This document shows, in pieces, positions 41,870 to 51,187 of a DNA stretch of 53,428 bases (the stretch's first letter is position 1; each line of letters begins with the position of its first letter). The DNA comes from Deltaproteobacteria bacterium GWC2_65_14 (lineage in GTDB: Bacteria; Desulfobacterota; Deferrimicrobia; Deferrimicrobiales; Deferrimicrobiaceae): positions 1 to 53,428 of the forward strand of contig MGPV01000042.1 in assembly GCA_001797615.1 (NCBI GenBank). The letters run 5' to 3'. Under the pieces are notes generated by a model. The model was not told where the DNA came from and did no database searches. It was given only the letters and a program-made list of their open reading frames with translations. The position numbers and the translations under genes are program-made.

Positions 41870-43155
41870 TTCTGGATATCGGACAGATAATCTCCCAGCT
41901 GGGGAAGGAAAAGCGGATCGAGAAGAACCTGATCGTCGACGCGATCAAGGAGGCCCTCGAGAGCGCCGCGCGGAAGAAGTTCGGGATGAACAAGCGGGTC
42001 GAGGCGACCTACGACGAGGGGACGGGAGAGTTCGAGGTCCTCGAGTTCCGCACCGTCGTGGAGATGGTCCAGGACAAGGACCTGGAGATCTCCCTGGAGG
42101 AGGCGCAGAAGCTGGATCCCGTGGCGATCCTGGGGGACTCCATCGGCTTCCGGACGAGCACCCGGGATCTCGGACGGATCGCCGCGCAGACCGCCCGGCA
42201 GATCATCATGCAGAAGGTCAAGGATGCCGAGCGGGAGGTGATCTACAATGAGTTCATCACCCGCAAGGGGGAGATCATCAACGGGATCGTCCAGCGGTAC
42301 GAGCGGGACACCCTCGTCGTCGACCTGGGGAAGACGGAGGCGGTGATGCCGCCGGCCGAGCAGATCCCGAGGGAGCGGTACCGGCAGGGCGACCGGATCC
42401 GCGCCTACATCAAGGAGGTCTCCAAGACCAGCCGGGGTCCGGAGATCCTGCTGTCGCGCTCGGACCCACGGATCATTCTGAAGCTCTTCGAGCAGGAGGT
42501 CCCGGAGGTCTACGAGGGGGTCGTGTCGATCCTGGCCGTGGCGCGGGAGCCCGGCTTCCGCACGAAGATCGGCGTGCGCTCCAAGGACCGGGCGGTGGAC
42601 CCGGTGGGGGCCTGCGTCGGGATGAAGGGGTCCCGGGTCCAGAGCATCGTGCAGGAGCTCCGCGGGGAGCGGATCGACATCATCGCCTGGGACGAGGACC
42701 CCGCGAAGTTCGTCTGCAACGCCCTCCAGCCTGCCGAGATCATCCGCGTCCTGGTGAACGAGTCCGAGAAGAACATGGAGGTGATCGTCCCGGAGGAGCA
42801 GCTCCTGCTGGCGATCGGGAAGCGGGGGCAGAACGTGAAGCTGGCCTCCAAGCTGGTCGGATGGTCGATCGACGTCCGGGCGGAAGGGCAGGTCGAGGAC
42901 GCGCTGAAGAAGGCGGAGGGGCTCTTCGCCCCGAAAAAGCCGGTGGATGATCCGGAAGGTGCGCCCGAGGCGGAGGCGGCCGGCACGACGGCGGAAGAAA
43001 GCACGGAGCCGACCGGAGAGGCTGCGGAAACGCCGGCTCCGGAAAGCGGGGTTCAGGATCCCGCGGAGGAAGCGCCTGCGGAGGAAGCGCCCGGGGAGGA
43101 AGCGCCCGGTGAGAAGGACCCTTCCGGAACGCCGGAGAATGCTCCTCCCGCGTGA
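41866..43155 (+). CDS. nusA: transcription termination/antitermination protein NusA
   Basis: A 429-residue RNA polymerase-binding factor. The N-terminal domain (about 1-125) contains AIKEALESAARKKFG; the S1 domain spans about 130-200; KH domains span about 225-350 with GACVGMKGSRVQSIVQEL and AIGKRGQNVKLASKL. There are no C-terminal acidic AR1/AR2 domains as in E. coli. Instead the last 75 residues are a low-complexity Glu/Ala/Pro tail, including three 5-residue repeats from a 15-bp tandem repeat. NusA stimulates intrinsic terminators, so the terminator ahead of rimP may give feedback control. Confidence 0.96.
   Translation: MILDIGQIISQLGKEKRIEKNLIVDAIKEALESAARKKFGMNKRVEATYDEGTGEFEVLEFRTVVEMVQDKDLEISLEEAQKLDPVAILGDSIGFRTSTRDLGRIAAQTARQIIMQKVKDAEREVIYNEFITRKGEIINGIVQRYERDTLVVDLGKTEAVMPPAEQIPRERYRQGDRIRAYIKEVSKTSRGPEILLSRSDPRIILKLFEQEVPEVYEGVVSILAVAREPGFRTKIGVRSKDRAVDPVGACVGMKGSRVQSIVQELRGERIDIIAWDEDPAKFVCNALQPAEIIRVLVNESEKNMEVIVPEEQLLLAIGKRGQNVKLASKLVGWSIDVRAEGQVEDALKKAEGLFAPKKPVDDPEGAPEAEAAGTTAEESTEPTGEAAETPAPESGVQDPAEEAPAEEAPGEEAPGEKDPSGTPENAPPA
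43066..43110 (+). repeat. three 15-bp tandem repeats in the nusA tail
   Basis: GAGGAAGCGCCTGCG is followed by GAGGAAGCGCCCGGG and GAGGAAGCGCCCGGT. They encode EEAPA, EEAPG and EEAPG. Copy-number change would keep the nusA frame. Confidence 0.85.
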
Positions 43156-43432
43156 GCGTAGCGCCCCCCGGCGGACCTGCGTGACCTGCGGGCGGACGGG
43201 GGAAAAGGGAAGTTTCCTCCGGATCGCGGGACGGCCCGGGGAGCGTTGGGAGATAGACCCGGAGGGGAGAAGGCCCGGCCGAGGGATCTACCTGTGCCGG
43301 GCGGAGGCGTGCGTGCGCGGACTCTCCCGCAGGCTGGGCACCCGGAAGGGGGCCGGCCGGTGGAGGATGGGAACGCATGCCGTCGCGCTCGCCGGGGAGC
43401 TGGAAACCTGGTGGTCCTCCCGGGAGGAATAG
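43139..43432 (+). CDS. ylxR: YlxR/DUF448 RNA-binding protein
   Basis: A 97-residue basic protein of the YlxR family, found between nusA and infB in many bacteria. RRTCVTCGRTGEKGSFLRI (about 12-30) and GRGIYLCRAEACV are diagnostic. The ATG at 43139 overlaps nusA by 17 bp; the open frame continues upstream but that part is a shadow of the nusA tail. Relatives bind RNA and in some species RNase P. infB starts 58 bp after its stop. Confidence 0.88.
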   Translation: MLLPRERSAPRRTCVTCGRTGEKGSFLRIAGRPGERWEIDPEGRRPGRGIYLCRAEACVRGLSRRLGTRKGAGRWRMGTHAVALAGELETWWSSREE

Positions 43433-43490
43433 ACGCGGTGAGGCGGAAACGGAATACGGCGGGGGACCGCAATCGTTGCAGGGGGAGTGG

Positions 43491-45968
43491 ATGGAGAAGG
43501 TTCGCGTAAGGGAGTTGGCCAAGGAGTTGGGGATGTCCTCGAGCAAGGAACTCCTGGCGTTCCTGGAACGGATCGGCCAGAAGGGAAAATCCGCCTCCAG
43601 CAACATCGAGGGTGAGGTGATCGAGCGGGTTCGGACCCATTTCCGCAAGGGCACGCCGGCCCCTCCGCCCCCGCAGAAGCCGGTCGAGGTCCAGCGCTCC
43701 GACGGATCTCTGGAGAGGATCTCGAAGCGGGTGGTCCTGCGGCGCAGCGCGCCTGAGCCTTCTCCGCCACCGCCGGGCGAAGAGCTCCCCGAACCTCCCC
43801 TGGAAGTCGGAGCGCCGCAGGAGCTTCCGGCGGCCGAGGAGAAATCCCTGGAGGCGGCCGAAATCGCCGTTCCGGAGTTCGAGGTGGATCCCGTGTCCGA
43901 GCCCGCGGAGAAGCCGGCCGAGCCGGATGTCCGCGTCGTGGAGGCTCCCGCGCCTCCCCCGAAGCCGGAAGAGGAGCGGAAGGAGAAGAAGTGGAAGAAG
44001 GCCAGGCCCCAGGAGAAGAAGGTCCAGAAGGGGATTCTGAAAAAGCACATCATCCAGGAGATCGTCGAGGAGCCTGAGGCCGCCAAGATCGCCGGAGAGA
44101 AGGTCGTTCCGGAGGCTGACCCGGCCGTCGTCCGGCAGTTCCACCCGGTGCGCGTGCAGCGGAAGAGGGGACGGGCCGTCCGCGAAAAGAAGGCCCCCTC
44201 GACGATTCCTCCGAAGGCCAGCAAGCGGGTCCTGAAGATCGAGGAGGTGATCACCGTCGGCGATCTGGCGCACCGGATGGGGATCAAGGCGGGAGAGGCG
44301 GTAAAGAAGCTGATCGAGATGGGGATGCCCACCACGGTGAACCAGCTGCTCGACACGGACACGGCCAGGATCCTGGCCCAGGAGTACGAGTACGAGGTGG
44401 AGAACGTGACCCCGGAGATGGAGGGGCTGATCGACCAGGAGGAGGACCGGGAGGAGGACCTGGTTTCCCGGCCCCCCGTGGTCACGATCATGGGGCATGT
44501 CGACCACGGAAAGACCTCCCTGCTCGACGTGATCCGGGCCAGCAACGTGATCGACACCGAGGCGGGGGGAATCACGCAGCATATCGGGGCCTACGAGGTC
44601 GAGCATGCCGGGAGGGCGCTCGTCCTGCTGGACACGCCGGGCCATGAGGCCTTCACCGCGATGCGGGCCCGTGGGGCGCAGGTGACCGACATCGTGGTCC
44701 TGGTGGTCGCGGCGGACGACGGCGTGATGCCGCAGACGGTCGAGGCGATCGACCATGCGAAGGCGGCCGGGGTCCCGATCGTGGTGGCGGTGAACAAGAT
44801 CGACAAGTCCGGGGCCCAGCCGGACCGGATCCGGCAGCAGCTTTCCGAGCATGCTCTCGTCCCGGAGGAGTGGGGGGGGCAGACGCTCTACGCGAACGTC
44901 TCCGCGAAGAAGAAGACCGGGATCGACGCGCTGCTCGAGCTGGTCCTGCTCCAGGCGGACCTCCTCGAGCTGAAGTCCAATCCCTCCAAGATGGCCCGGG
45001 GGACGGTGATCGAGTCCCGCCTGGACAAGGGGCGCGGGGCGGTCGCCACCGTGCTCGTCCAGGAGGGAACGCTGAGGGTGGGCGACCCGATGGTGATCGG
45101 CGTCCACTACGGCCGCGTCCGTTCCCTCACGGATTCCAAGGGGAAGCGGCTTTCGGAGTGCCTCCCGGGAAAACCGGTGGAGATCCAGGGCCTGAGCGGC
45201 CTCCCGGAGGCGGGACAGAAATACGCCGTCCTGAAGGACGAGCGGACCGTCCGGCAGATCGCGATGCACCGGCTCGAGAAGGAGCGGGAGCGGGCGGTGG
45301 TTCGCCCGAAGTTCAGCCTGGACGAGCTTCACCGCAGGATCGAGGAGGGGGATCTCAAGGAGCTGAACATCGTCTGCAAGTGCGACGTGCAGGGATCGAT
45401 GGAGGCCCTCCTCTTCTCCCTGAAGAAGCTTCCCACCGAGAAGGTGAAGGTGAACGTCATCCACGCCGGGGTCGGCGGGATCTCCGAGTCCGACGTGATG
45501 CTCGCGTCGGCGTCGACCGCCGTGGTGATCGGGTTCAACGTCCGCCCCGAGCCCAAGGGGGCGGAACTGGCCGAGCGGGAGCGGGTCGACGTCCGTCTCT
45601 ACACGGTCATCTACGAGGTGGTGGAGGATATCCGGAAGGCGATGGAGGGGCTGCTGGAGCCCTCCTTCCGGGAGGCCACCACGGGGCGGGCGGAGGTCCG
45701 GAACACCTTCCACATCTCCCGGCTCGGCACGATCGCGGGATGCTTCGTGCTCTCCGGCAAGATCGCCCGGAGCGCGAACGCCCGGCTGCTGCGGGACAGC
45801 GTCGTGATCCACGAGGGGAAGTTCGCCTCCCTCAAGCGCTTCAAGGACGACGTCCGCGAGGTGGTCGAGGGGTACGAGTGCGGAATCGGGCTGGAGAGCT
45901 TCAACGACATCAAGATCGGCGACCAGATCGAGGCGTTCGTGATGGAGAAGGTCGTCGAGACCCTGTAG
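43491..45968 (+). CDS. infB: translation initiation factor IF-2
   Basis: An 825-residue GTPase that places initiator tRNA on the 30S subunit. IF2-N begins [17 protein letters not shown] long Pro/Glu/Lys-rich linker spans about 60-245, followed by a second IF2-N-like segment ([19 protein letters not shown]). The G domain carries GHVDHGKTS (near 335), [13 protein letters not shown] and SAKKKTG, then domains II-IV. The ATG at 43491 is chosen because residues EKVRV match the family start; GGGGGAG lies just upstream. An open extension to 43377 is not used. Confidence 0.96.
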   Translation: MEKVRVRELAKELGMSSSKELLAFLERIGQKGKSASSNIEGEVIERVRTHFRKGTPAPPPPQKPVEVQRSDGSLERISKRVVLRRSAPEPSPPPPGEELPEPPLEVGAPQELPAAEEKSLEAAEIAVPEFEVDPVSEPAEKPAEPDVRVVEAPAPPPKPEEERKEKKWKKARPQEKKVQKGILKKHIIQEIVEEPEAAKIAGEKVVPEADPAVVRQFHPVRVQRKRGRAVREKKAPSTIPPKASKRVLKIEEVITVGDLAHRMGIKAGEAVKKLIEMGMPTTVNQLLDTDTARILAQEYEYEVENVTPEMEGLIDQEEDREEDLVSRPPVVTIMGHVDHGKTSLLDVIRASNVIDTEAGGITQHIGAYEVEHAGRALVLLDTPGHEAFTAMRARGAQVTDIVVLVVAADDGVMPQTVEAIDHAKAAGVPIVVAVNKIDKSGAQPDRIRQQLSEHALVPEEWGGQTLYANVSAKKKTGIDALLELVLLQADLLELKSNPSKMARGTVIESRLDKGRGAVATVLVQEGTLRVGDPMVIGVHYGRVRSLTDSKGKRLSECLPGKPVEIQGLSGLPEAGQKYAVLKDERTVRQIAMHRLEKERERAVVRPKFSLDELHRRIEEGDLKELNIVCKCDVQGSMEALLFSLKKLPTEKVKVNVIHAGVGGISESDVMLASASTAVVIGFNVRPEPKGAELAERERVDVRLYTVIYEVVEDIRKAMEGLLEPSFREATTGRAEVRNTFHISRLGTIAGCFVLSGKIARSANARLLRDSVVIHEGKFASLKRFKDDVREVVEGYECGIGLESFNDIKIGDQIEAFVMEKVVETL

Positions 45969-46008
45969 CGCCCCAGGCGCCCTTTCCCGATTTCGTACGG
46001 AGACCGGA

Positions 46009-46311
46009 ATGCTGGTCGCGGTGCTCGTAGCGGAACTTCGCATCCCCGACGCCCTGTCGCTGAAGGACAAGCGGAGGAGGATGAGCGCCCTGACCGGAAG
46101 GATCCGCGCGAAGTTCCCGGTTTCGGTGGCCGAGGTCGGCTGCCGGGACCTGCTGCAGCGGGGGCGGATCGGCGTCGCGCTGGTGACGACCGACGCCCGG
46201 CTGGCCCAGTCGATGCTTGACAGGATCACCGACATTCTCGGCGGGGACGGCGAGGTGGAGATGACCGACCGCACGATCGAAATTCTCCGGATCGATGACG
46301 AAGCGCGATGA
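46009..46311 (+). CDS. DUF503 (YlxP-like) protein
   Basis: A 100-residue protein of the DUF503/YlxP family, usually encoded between infB and rbfA. Conserved parts are AELRIPDALSLKDKRRRMSAL and the C-terminal RTIEILRID. The fold is ferredoxin-like; no function is proven, though its genomic position suggests ribosome assembly. It overlaps rbfA by 4 bp (ATGA). Confidence 0.88.
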   Translation: MLVAVLVAELRIPDALSLKDKRRRMSALTGRIRAKFPVSVAEVGCRDLLQRGRIGVALVTTDARLAQSMLDRITDILGGDGEVEMTDRTIEILRIDDEAR

Positions 46312-46676
46312 AGGGACGAGGGGACCGGCATGTCCGCGTCGCGGAGCGGATCCGGGAGGAGGTCTCCCTGCTTCTCCTGAACCGGGTGAAGGACCCCGGG
46401 ACCGGCCCCGTCACCGTGACCGACGTGACGGTGACGCCCGATCTCCGGATGGCGCGGATCTTCTATTCCGTGCTCGGAGGGGAGGAGGAGCGGGCGGCCG
46501 CCCGGAAGGGCCTTCGGCGGTCGAAGGGTTTTCTCCGGCGGGAGCTGGGGCGCGTCCTGCAGATCCGGTACTCCCCCGACCTGACCTTCCTGTACGACGC
46601 CTCCTACGAGAAAGGGGCCCGGATCGACAGCCTCCTGAGGGAAGCCGGGTCGGACGGGGTCGCCGATGAGGAATGA
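46308..46676 (+). CDS. rbfA: ribosome-binding factor A
   Basis: A 122-residue KH-like factor for 16S rRNA 5'-end maturation. Features are RVAERIREEVSLLLL at the N-terminus, VTVTDVTVTPDLRMARIFYSV in the middle and LRRELGRVLQIRYSPDLTFLYD near the end. It overlaps DUF503 by 4 bp and nrnA by 11 bp, suggesting strong translational coupling. Confidence 0.94.
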   Translation: MKGRGDRHVRVAERIREEVSLLLLNRVKDPGTGPVTVTDVTVTPDLRMARIFYSVLGGEEERAAARKGLRRSKGFLRRELGRVLQIRYSPDLTFLYDASYEKGARIDSLLREAGSDGVADEE

Positions 46677-47628
46677 CCTCGAGCGGATCGTCCGCCTGTT
46701 CCGGGAGCGGGACCGGTTCCTGATCGCCTGCCACGAGAATCCGGAGGGGGACGCCATCGGGTCGGAGCTGGCGCTCGCCCTGGCGCTGCGGAAGACGGGG
46801 AAAACGGCGACGGTGCTGAACTCCGATCCCGTACCCGCGAACCTGAAGTTTCTGCCGGGGGCGGACACGGTCGTCTTCGACGGGGACGGGGACGGGTACG
46901 AGGTGGCGGTGGTGCTGGACTGCGGATCGCCCGAGCGGACTGGCCGGGTGGGGGCGGAGCTGCGGAAGTGCCCGCTGACGGTGAACATCGACCACCATGT
47001 GACGAACGGGCGGCACGGCGAGGTTTGCCTGGTCGATCCGGAAGCCGCGGCCACCGGCGTGCTGGTCTACCGGGTCCTGGACGCGATGGGGGTTCCGATC
47101 GATCCGGAGATCGCCGTGAACCTGTACGTGTCGATCCTGACGGACACGGGGTCGTTCCACTATTCCAACGCCAACCCGGAAGCCTTCGAGATCGCGGCGG
47201 AGATGGTACGGCGCGGAGTCGATCCCTGGAGCGTGTCGGAGCAGGTCTACGAGACCCGGAGCCGGGAAAGCATCGGGCTGCTCGGGAGGGTCCTCTCCTC
47301 CCTGGAGACGTCGCCGTCCGGGAAGATGGCGGCCATCACGACGATGCGGAAGGATCTGGAGGATTTCCGTGCGAGGAAGGACAGCCTGGAGGGCTTCATC
47401 AACTATCCCCGCTCCATCGCGGGTGTCGAAGTCGCCGTGGCCTTCCGCGAGGAGGGAGACCGGGAGTTCCGCGTGAGTTTCCGCTCGAAGGGACGGGTGG
47501 ATGTCGCGCGGGTCGCGGCCGCCTTCGGAGGAGGGGGGCACCGGAACGCGGCCGGGTGCACCGTGACGGGGACCCTTTCCGAGGCGAAGCGCAGGGTATT
47601 CGCGGCGCTGGAGGAGGCCCTCTCGTGA
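46666..47628 (+). CDS. nrnA: DHH-family phosphoesterase (NrnA-like oligoribonuclease/pAp phosphatase)
   Basis: A 320-residue DHH/DHHA1 protein that degrades short RNAs and 3',5'-pAp. Motif I reads ACHENPEGDAIGS, with Glu where the first aspartate of HxxPDxD is common. NIDHHVTNG is motif III and FGGGGHRNAAGC the DHHA1 signature. It sits in its usual place between rbfA and truB and may finish RNA fragments produced by PNPase downstream. It overlaps truB at GTGA. Confidence 0.9.
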   Translation: MRNDLERIVRLFRERDRFLIACHENPEGDAIGSELALALALRKTGKTATVLNSDPVPANLKFLPGADTVVFDGDGDGYEVAVVLDCGSPERTGRVGAELRKCPLTVNIDHHVTNGRHGEVCLVDPEAAATGVLVYRVLDAMGVPIDPEIAVNLYVSILTDTGSFHYSNANPEAFEIAAEMVRRGVDPWSVSEQVYETRSRESIGLLGRVLSSLETSPSGKMAAITTMRKDLEDFRARKDSLEGFINYPRSIAGVEVAVAFREEGDREFRVSFRSKGRVDVARVAAAFGGGGHRNAAGCTVTGTLSEAKRRVFAALEEALS

Positions 47629-48515
47629 TCGACGGAGTGGTCGTTCTCGACAAACCGCCGGGGATCACCTCCTTCCGGGCCGTCGAGCAGGTGCGGAGGG
47701 TGTTCCGGGAAAAGAAGGGCGGGCATGCCGGCACGCTCGACCCGATGGCCACGGGGGTTCTGCCGATCTGCCTGGGGCGGGCCACCAAGATCGCGGGGTA
47801 CCTGGCCGGGCAGGAGAAGGAGTACGACGTCCTCTTCCGGTTCGGCGCGGAGACGGACACGGGAGACCGCGAGGGGAAGGAGACCGCCTCGGCCCCGGGA
47901 GCCTTCGCGGACGAAGGAGCGGTCCGGGCCGCGGTGGAAAGGCTCGAAGGGAACTGGGCCCAGGTCCCCCCGGCCTATTCCGCCGTGAAGGTGGGCGGAA
48001 AGCGGGCCTACGTGCTGGCCCGCCAGGGGAAGACTCCGGAGCTCGCCCCCAGAAGCGTCACCGTCTACGAGGCTCGGCTGCTCGGGTGGAGCCGGGAGGG
48101 GTTCCGCCTGCTTCTGCGGACCTCGAAGGGGTTCTACGTCCGTGCGCTCTCCCGGGACATGGGAAGGGAGTTCGGCGTTCCGATGACGGTGGCGGCGCTG
48201 TCCCGCCTCCGGTGCGGCCCGTTCCGACTGGAGGAATCGGTCTCCCTCGACGAACTGGCCGAGGCCGGGCGGCGGGAGGAGGCCCGGAAGCACCTGCTTC
48301 CGATCACGAAGGCCCTCGAGGGATTTCCCCAGGTGAGGATTCCCCACGAGGCGGTCGCGGCGATCCGTACCGGACGCGGCCCCGGCCCCTGGCTCGCGAG
48401 TGAGACGATCCCGGCGGGGTTGGGGGTGGTCCTGCTGACGGGGGCCGACGGCGGCCCGGTCGCCCTGGTCGGGCGCAGTCCGGAAGGGATCTGGAGGATC
48501 GTCCGGGGGTTATGA
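47625..48515 (+). CDS. truB: tRNA pseudouridine-55 synthase
   Basis: A 296-residue synthase for pseudouridine 55 in the tRNA T-loop. The catalytic aspartate is in GHAGTLDPMATGVLPI (near residue 40). DKPPGITSF and TSKGFYVRALSRDMG are also typical. It begins with GTG inside the nrnA stop. A C-terminal PUA-like domain is present but short. The rpsO promoter begins 1 bp after its stop. Confidence 0.95.
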   Translation: MIDGVVVLDKPPGITSFRAVEQVRRVFREKKGGHAGTLDPMATGVLPICLGRATKIAGYLAGQEKEYDVLFRFGAETDTGDREGKETASAPGAFADEGAVRAAVERLEGNWAQVPPAYSAVKVGGKRAYVLARQGKTPELAPRSVTVYEARLLGWSREGFRLLLRTSKGFYVRALSRDMGREFGVPMTVAALSRLRCGPFRLEESVSLDELAEAGRREEARKHLLPITKALEGFPQVRIPHEAVAAIRTGRGPGPWLASETIPAGLGVVLLTGADGGPVALVGRSPEGIWRIVRGL

Positions 48516-48516
48516 T

Positions 48517-48545
48517 TTTACTTCCCCCGGGCGATATGATATAAA
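48517..48545 (+). promoter_or_regulatory. promoter of rpsO-pnp
   Basis: TTTACT (48517-48522), a 17-bp spacer and TATAAA (48540-48545) make a good sigma-70 match right after truB. It would give a leader of about 53 nt before rpsO, containing a small AATAA/TTATT hairpin near 48549-48563. Other operon promoters would read through as well. Confidence 0.55.
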
Positions 48546-48604
48546 CGAATAATCGAGTTATTCCGCGGATTTCATGACACCCTCGACAGGAGAAGGATGG
48601 GGAA

Positions 48605-48874
48605 ATGAGCCTGGTGACGGAGAAGAAAAAGGACCTGATCGGAAAGTTCCGGTTGCATGAGTCGGACACCGGCTCGCCCGAGGTGCAGATCGCGCTCCTG
48701 ACGGAGCGGATCAACATGATCACCGATCACCTCAAGACCCACTCCAAGGATTTCAATACCCGGCGCGGCCTACTGAAGCTGGTCGGCCAGCGGCGCCGGC
48801 TTCTCGATTACCTGAAGGCGAAGGAATCGCTCCGCTACAAAGCGGTGCTGGAATCGCTGGGCCTGCGGAAGTAG
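48605..48874 (+). CDS. rpsO: 30S ribosomal protein S15
   Basis: An 89-residue primary 16S rRNA-binding protein. [21 protein letters not shown] and [15 protein letters not shown] are family signatures. Full length for the family. AGGAGAAGGATGGGGAA precedes the ATG. In E. coli S15 represses its own translation through a leader structure; whether the leader here does so is not clear. pnp follows after 69 bp, the classic pair. Confidence 0.97.
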   Translation: MSLVTEKKKDLIGKFRLHESDTGSPEVQIALLTERINMITDHLKTHSKDFNTRRGLLKLVGQRRRLLDYLKAKESLRYKAVLESLGLRK

Positions 48875-48906
48875 TCCGGCAACCCGCTCTCGACCGACAC
48901 ACTCCA

Positions 48907-48921
48907 GGCCGGTTCCCGGCC
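48907..48921 (+). promoter_or_regulatory. hairpin in the rpsO-pnp gap
   Basis: GGCCGG (48907-48912) pairs with CCGGCC (48916-48921) around a 3-nt loop, 22 bp before the pnp start. There is no T-run. In E. coli an RNase III-processed hairpin in this gap controls pnp; this one is much shorter, so the analogy is inference. Confidence 0.4.
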
Positions 48922-48943
48922 GAACAGAAGGGAAAACAATACC

Positions 48944-51151
48944 GTGGGAAACGTGTACGAAACGGAACTGTCCGGCAGGAAACTTTCCATCGAAACGGGA
49001 GATCTGGCGAAGCAGGCGGGCGGCTCGGCCGTCGTCCGGTACGGGGATTCCGTCGTCCTGGTGACCGCCTGCGCGAGCGAGACCCCGCGTCCCGGGATCG
49101 ACTTCCTCCCGCTCGTGGTCGACTACGTGGAAAAGACGTTTGCCGCGGGGAAGATCCCCGGCGGCTTCTTCAAGCGGGAGGGGCGGCTTTCGGAGTACGA
49201 GGTGCTCACCTCCCGCCTGATCGACCGGCCGATCCGGCCGCTCTTTCCGAAAGGGTTCTACAACGAGATCCAGGTCATCGCCACCGTGCTCTCCGCCGAC
49301 AAGGAGAACGATACGGGGGTGATCGCGATGATCGGGGCGTCGGCCGCCCTGTCCATCTCCGACATCCCCTTCGCCGGACCGATCGCAGGCGCGCGGGTGG
49401 GGAGGATCGACGGCGAGCTCGTCATCAATCCGAGGATTCCCGACATGGAGAAGAGCGACATGAACATCTTCGTCTCCGGGAGCCGCGAGGCGATCCTCAT
49501 GGTGGAGGGGGAAGCCTCCGAGGTTCCCGAAGGGGATGTCCTCGACGCCATTCTCTTCGCGCACCGCTCCCTGGTTCCCCTCCTGGACATGCAGGATCGG
49601 ATGGCGAAGGAGACGGGGAAGGCCAAGCGGATCTTCGCGAAGGAGGAACTGGGGGACGAGGAGATCCGCAGGATCACCCAGACGGCGGAGAAGGAGCTCC
49701 GGGAGGCGTACGCGATCGTCGGGAAGCAGGATCGCCGCAAGCGGATCGAGGAAATCGCCGAGGCGGTGCGGAACCTCTTTCCCGAGGAGGAGCGACTGGC
49801 GAAGAGGAACCTCATCGCGGGGGCCTTCAAGAACATCGAAAAGAAGATCGTCCGCGGGAAGGTCCTCGCGGAAAAGCGGCGGATCGACGGAAGGGGGCTC
49901 GCGGACGTCCGGGCGATCGACTGCCGGGTGGGCATCCTTCCCAGGACACACGGGTCGGCCCTCTTCACGCGCGGGGAGACCCAGGTCCTCGTCACCGCCA
50001 CCCTGGGGACTTCGCAGGACGAGCAGAGGATCGACTCGCTCCTCGGGGACACGACAAAATCGTTCATGCTCCACTACAACTTTCCACCCTTCTCCGTGGG
50101 AGAGGTGAAGATGCTGCGGGCCCCCGCCCGCCGGGAGGTGGGACACGGAGTCCTCGCCGAGCGGGCGGTTTCCAAGGTCCTCCCGCCCGAGATGGATTTC
50201 CCCTATACGATCCGGCTCGTCTCCGAGGTCCTGGAATCGAACGGCTCCTCCTCCATGGCCACGGTGTGCGGGTCGTCGCTGGCGATGATGGACGCGGGGG
50301 TCCCCACGAAGGGGAGCGTCTCCGGCATCGCGATGGGGCTGATCAAGGAGGGGGACGATGTGGCGGTCCTCTCCGACATCCTGGGGGACGAGGACCACCT
50401 GGGGGACATGGACTTCAAGATCGCGGGGACCGCGAAGGGGATCACCGCCATCCAGATGGACATCAAGATCGGCGGGGTGAGCCGGGAGGTCCTGCTGTCG
50501 GCGCTGAAACAGGCCAGGGAAGGCTGCCTGCACATCCTCGGGAAGATGGACGCGGCGCTCGCGACGCCCCGACAGGAGCTCTCTCCCTTCGCTCCCAGGA
50601 TCTACGTGATGACGGTCAAGACCGAGAAGATCCGCGAGATCATCGGCCCGGGAGGCAAGGTCATCCGGGGGATCCAGGAGCAGACCGGCGTCAAGATCGA
50701 CATCGACGACGACGGCACCATCAAGATCGCGGCGGTGGACGCCGAGGCGGCGAAGGCGGCGATCTCCATCATCGAGGGGATCGTCCAGGAGGCGGAGGTC
50801 GGGAAGGTGTACGAGGGGAAGGTCCGCCGCATCATGGACTTCGGCGCCTTCGTGGAGCTGTTCCCCGGGACCGACGGCCTCCTGCACATCTCCCAGATCA
50901 GCAAGAACCGGGTCCGCTCCGTGTCGGACATCTACAAGGAGGGAGACCCGGTCACGGTGCGGGTGATCGAGGTCGACCGGGATGGGAAGATCCGCCTCTC
51001 CCACAAGGAGTTCGAGAAGGGGGGGGAGAACCCCTACGTGGAAGGGGAGGGGGGAGAGCCTCCGCCGAGACCGGAACCGGCGGACCGCGGCGACAGGGAT
51101 CGTCCCCGGGACGGGGAGCGCGGACGCGGCGGCCGGAGAGGCCGCCGGTAG
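48944..51151 (+). CDS. pnp: polyribonucleotide nucleotidyltransferase (PNPase)
   Basis: A 735-residue phosphorolytic 3'-5' exoribonuclease. The first RNase PH domain starts SGRKLSIETGDLAKQAGGS. The second (about 305-530) has GRGLADVRAIDCRVG and SSMATVCGSSLAMMDAGVP. KH (about 550-612, IREIIGPGGKVIRGI) and S1 (about 620-690, YEGKVRRIMDFGAFVEL) domains follow. The end is an Arg/Gly/Asp-rich tail (about 705-735). It starts with GTG. It may cooperate with nrnA upstream for final RNA turnover. Confidence 0.97.
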   Translation: MGNVYETELSGRKLSIETGDLAKQAGGSAVVRYGDSVVLVTACASETPRPGIDFLPLVVDYVEKTFAAGKIPGGFFKREGRLSEYEVLTSRLIDRPIRPLFPKGFYNEIQVIATVLSADKENDTGVIAMIGASAALSISDIPFAGPIAGARVGRIDGELVINPRIPDMEKSDMNIFVSGSREAILMVEGEASEVPEGDVLDAILFAHRSLVPLLDMQDRMAKETGKAKRIFAKEELGDEEIRRITQTAEKELREAYAIVGKQDRRKRIEEIAEAVRNLFPEEERLAKRNLIAGAFKNIEKKIVRGKVLAEKRRIDGRGLADVRAIDCRVGILPRTHGSALFTRGETQVLVTATLGTSQDEQRIDSLLGDTTKSFMLHYNFPPFSVGEVKMLRAPARREVGHGVLAERAVSKVLPPEMDFPYTIRLVSEVLESNGSSSMATVCGSSLAMMDAGVPTKGSVSGIAMGLIKEGDDVAVLSDILGDEDHLGDMDFKIAGTAKGITAIQMDIKIGGVSREVLLSALKQAREGCLHILGKMDAALATPRQELSPFAPRIYVMTVKTEKIREIIGPGGKVIRGIQEQTGVKIDIDDDGTIKIAAVDAEAAKAAISIIEGIVQEAEVGKVYEGKVRRIMDFGAFVELFPGTDGLLHISQISKNRVRSVSDIYKEGDPVTVRVIEVDRDGKIRLSHKEFEKGGENPYVEGEGGEPPPRPEPADRGDRDRPRDGERGRGGRRGRR

Positions 51152-51187
51152 CCGGACCGGCCGGGAAGAACCGGTGAGCGGCGCGGC

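Noticed and set aside
43053-47054. 1333-codon minus-strand frame opposite infB
   Set aside because: Lies opposite nusA, ylxR, infB, DUF503, rbfA and nrnA, all clearly identified; Arg/Pro/Leu-rich shadow.
48770-51004. 744-codon minus-strand frame opposite pnp
   Set aside because: Mirror of the PNPase coding strand; no family signature.
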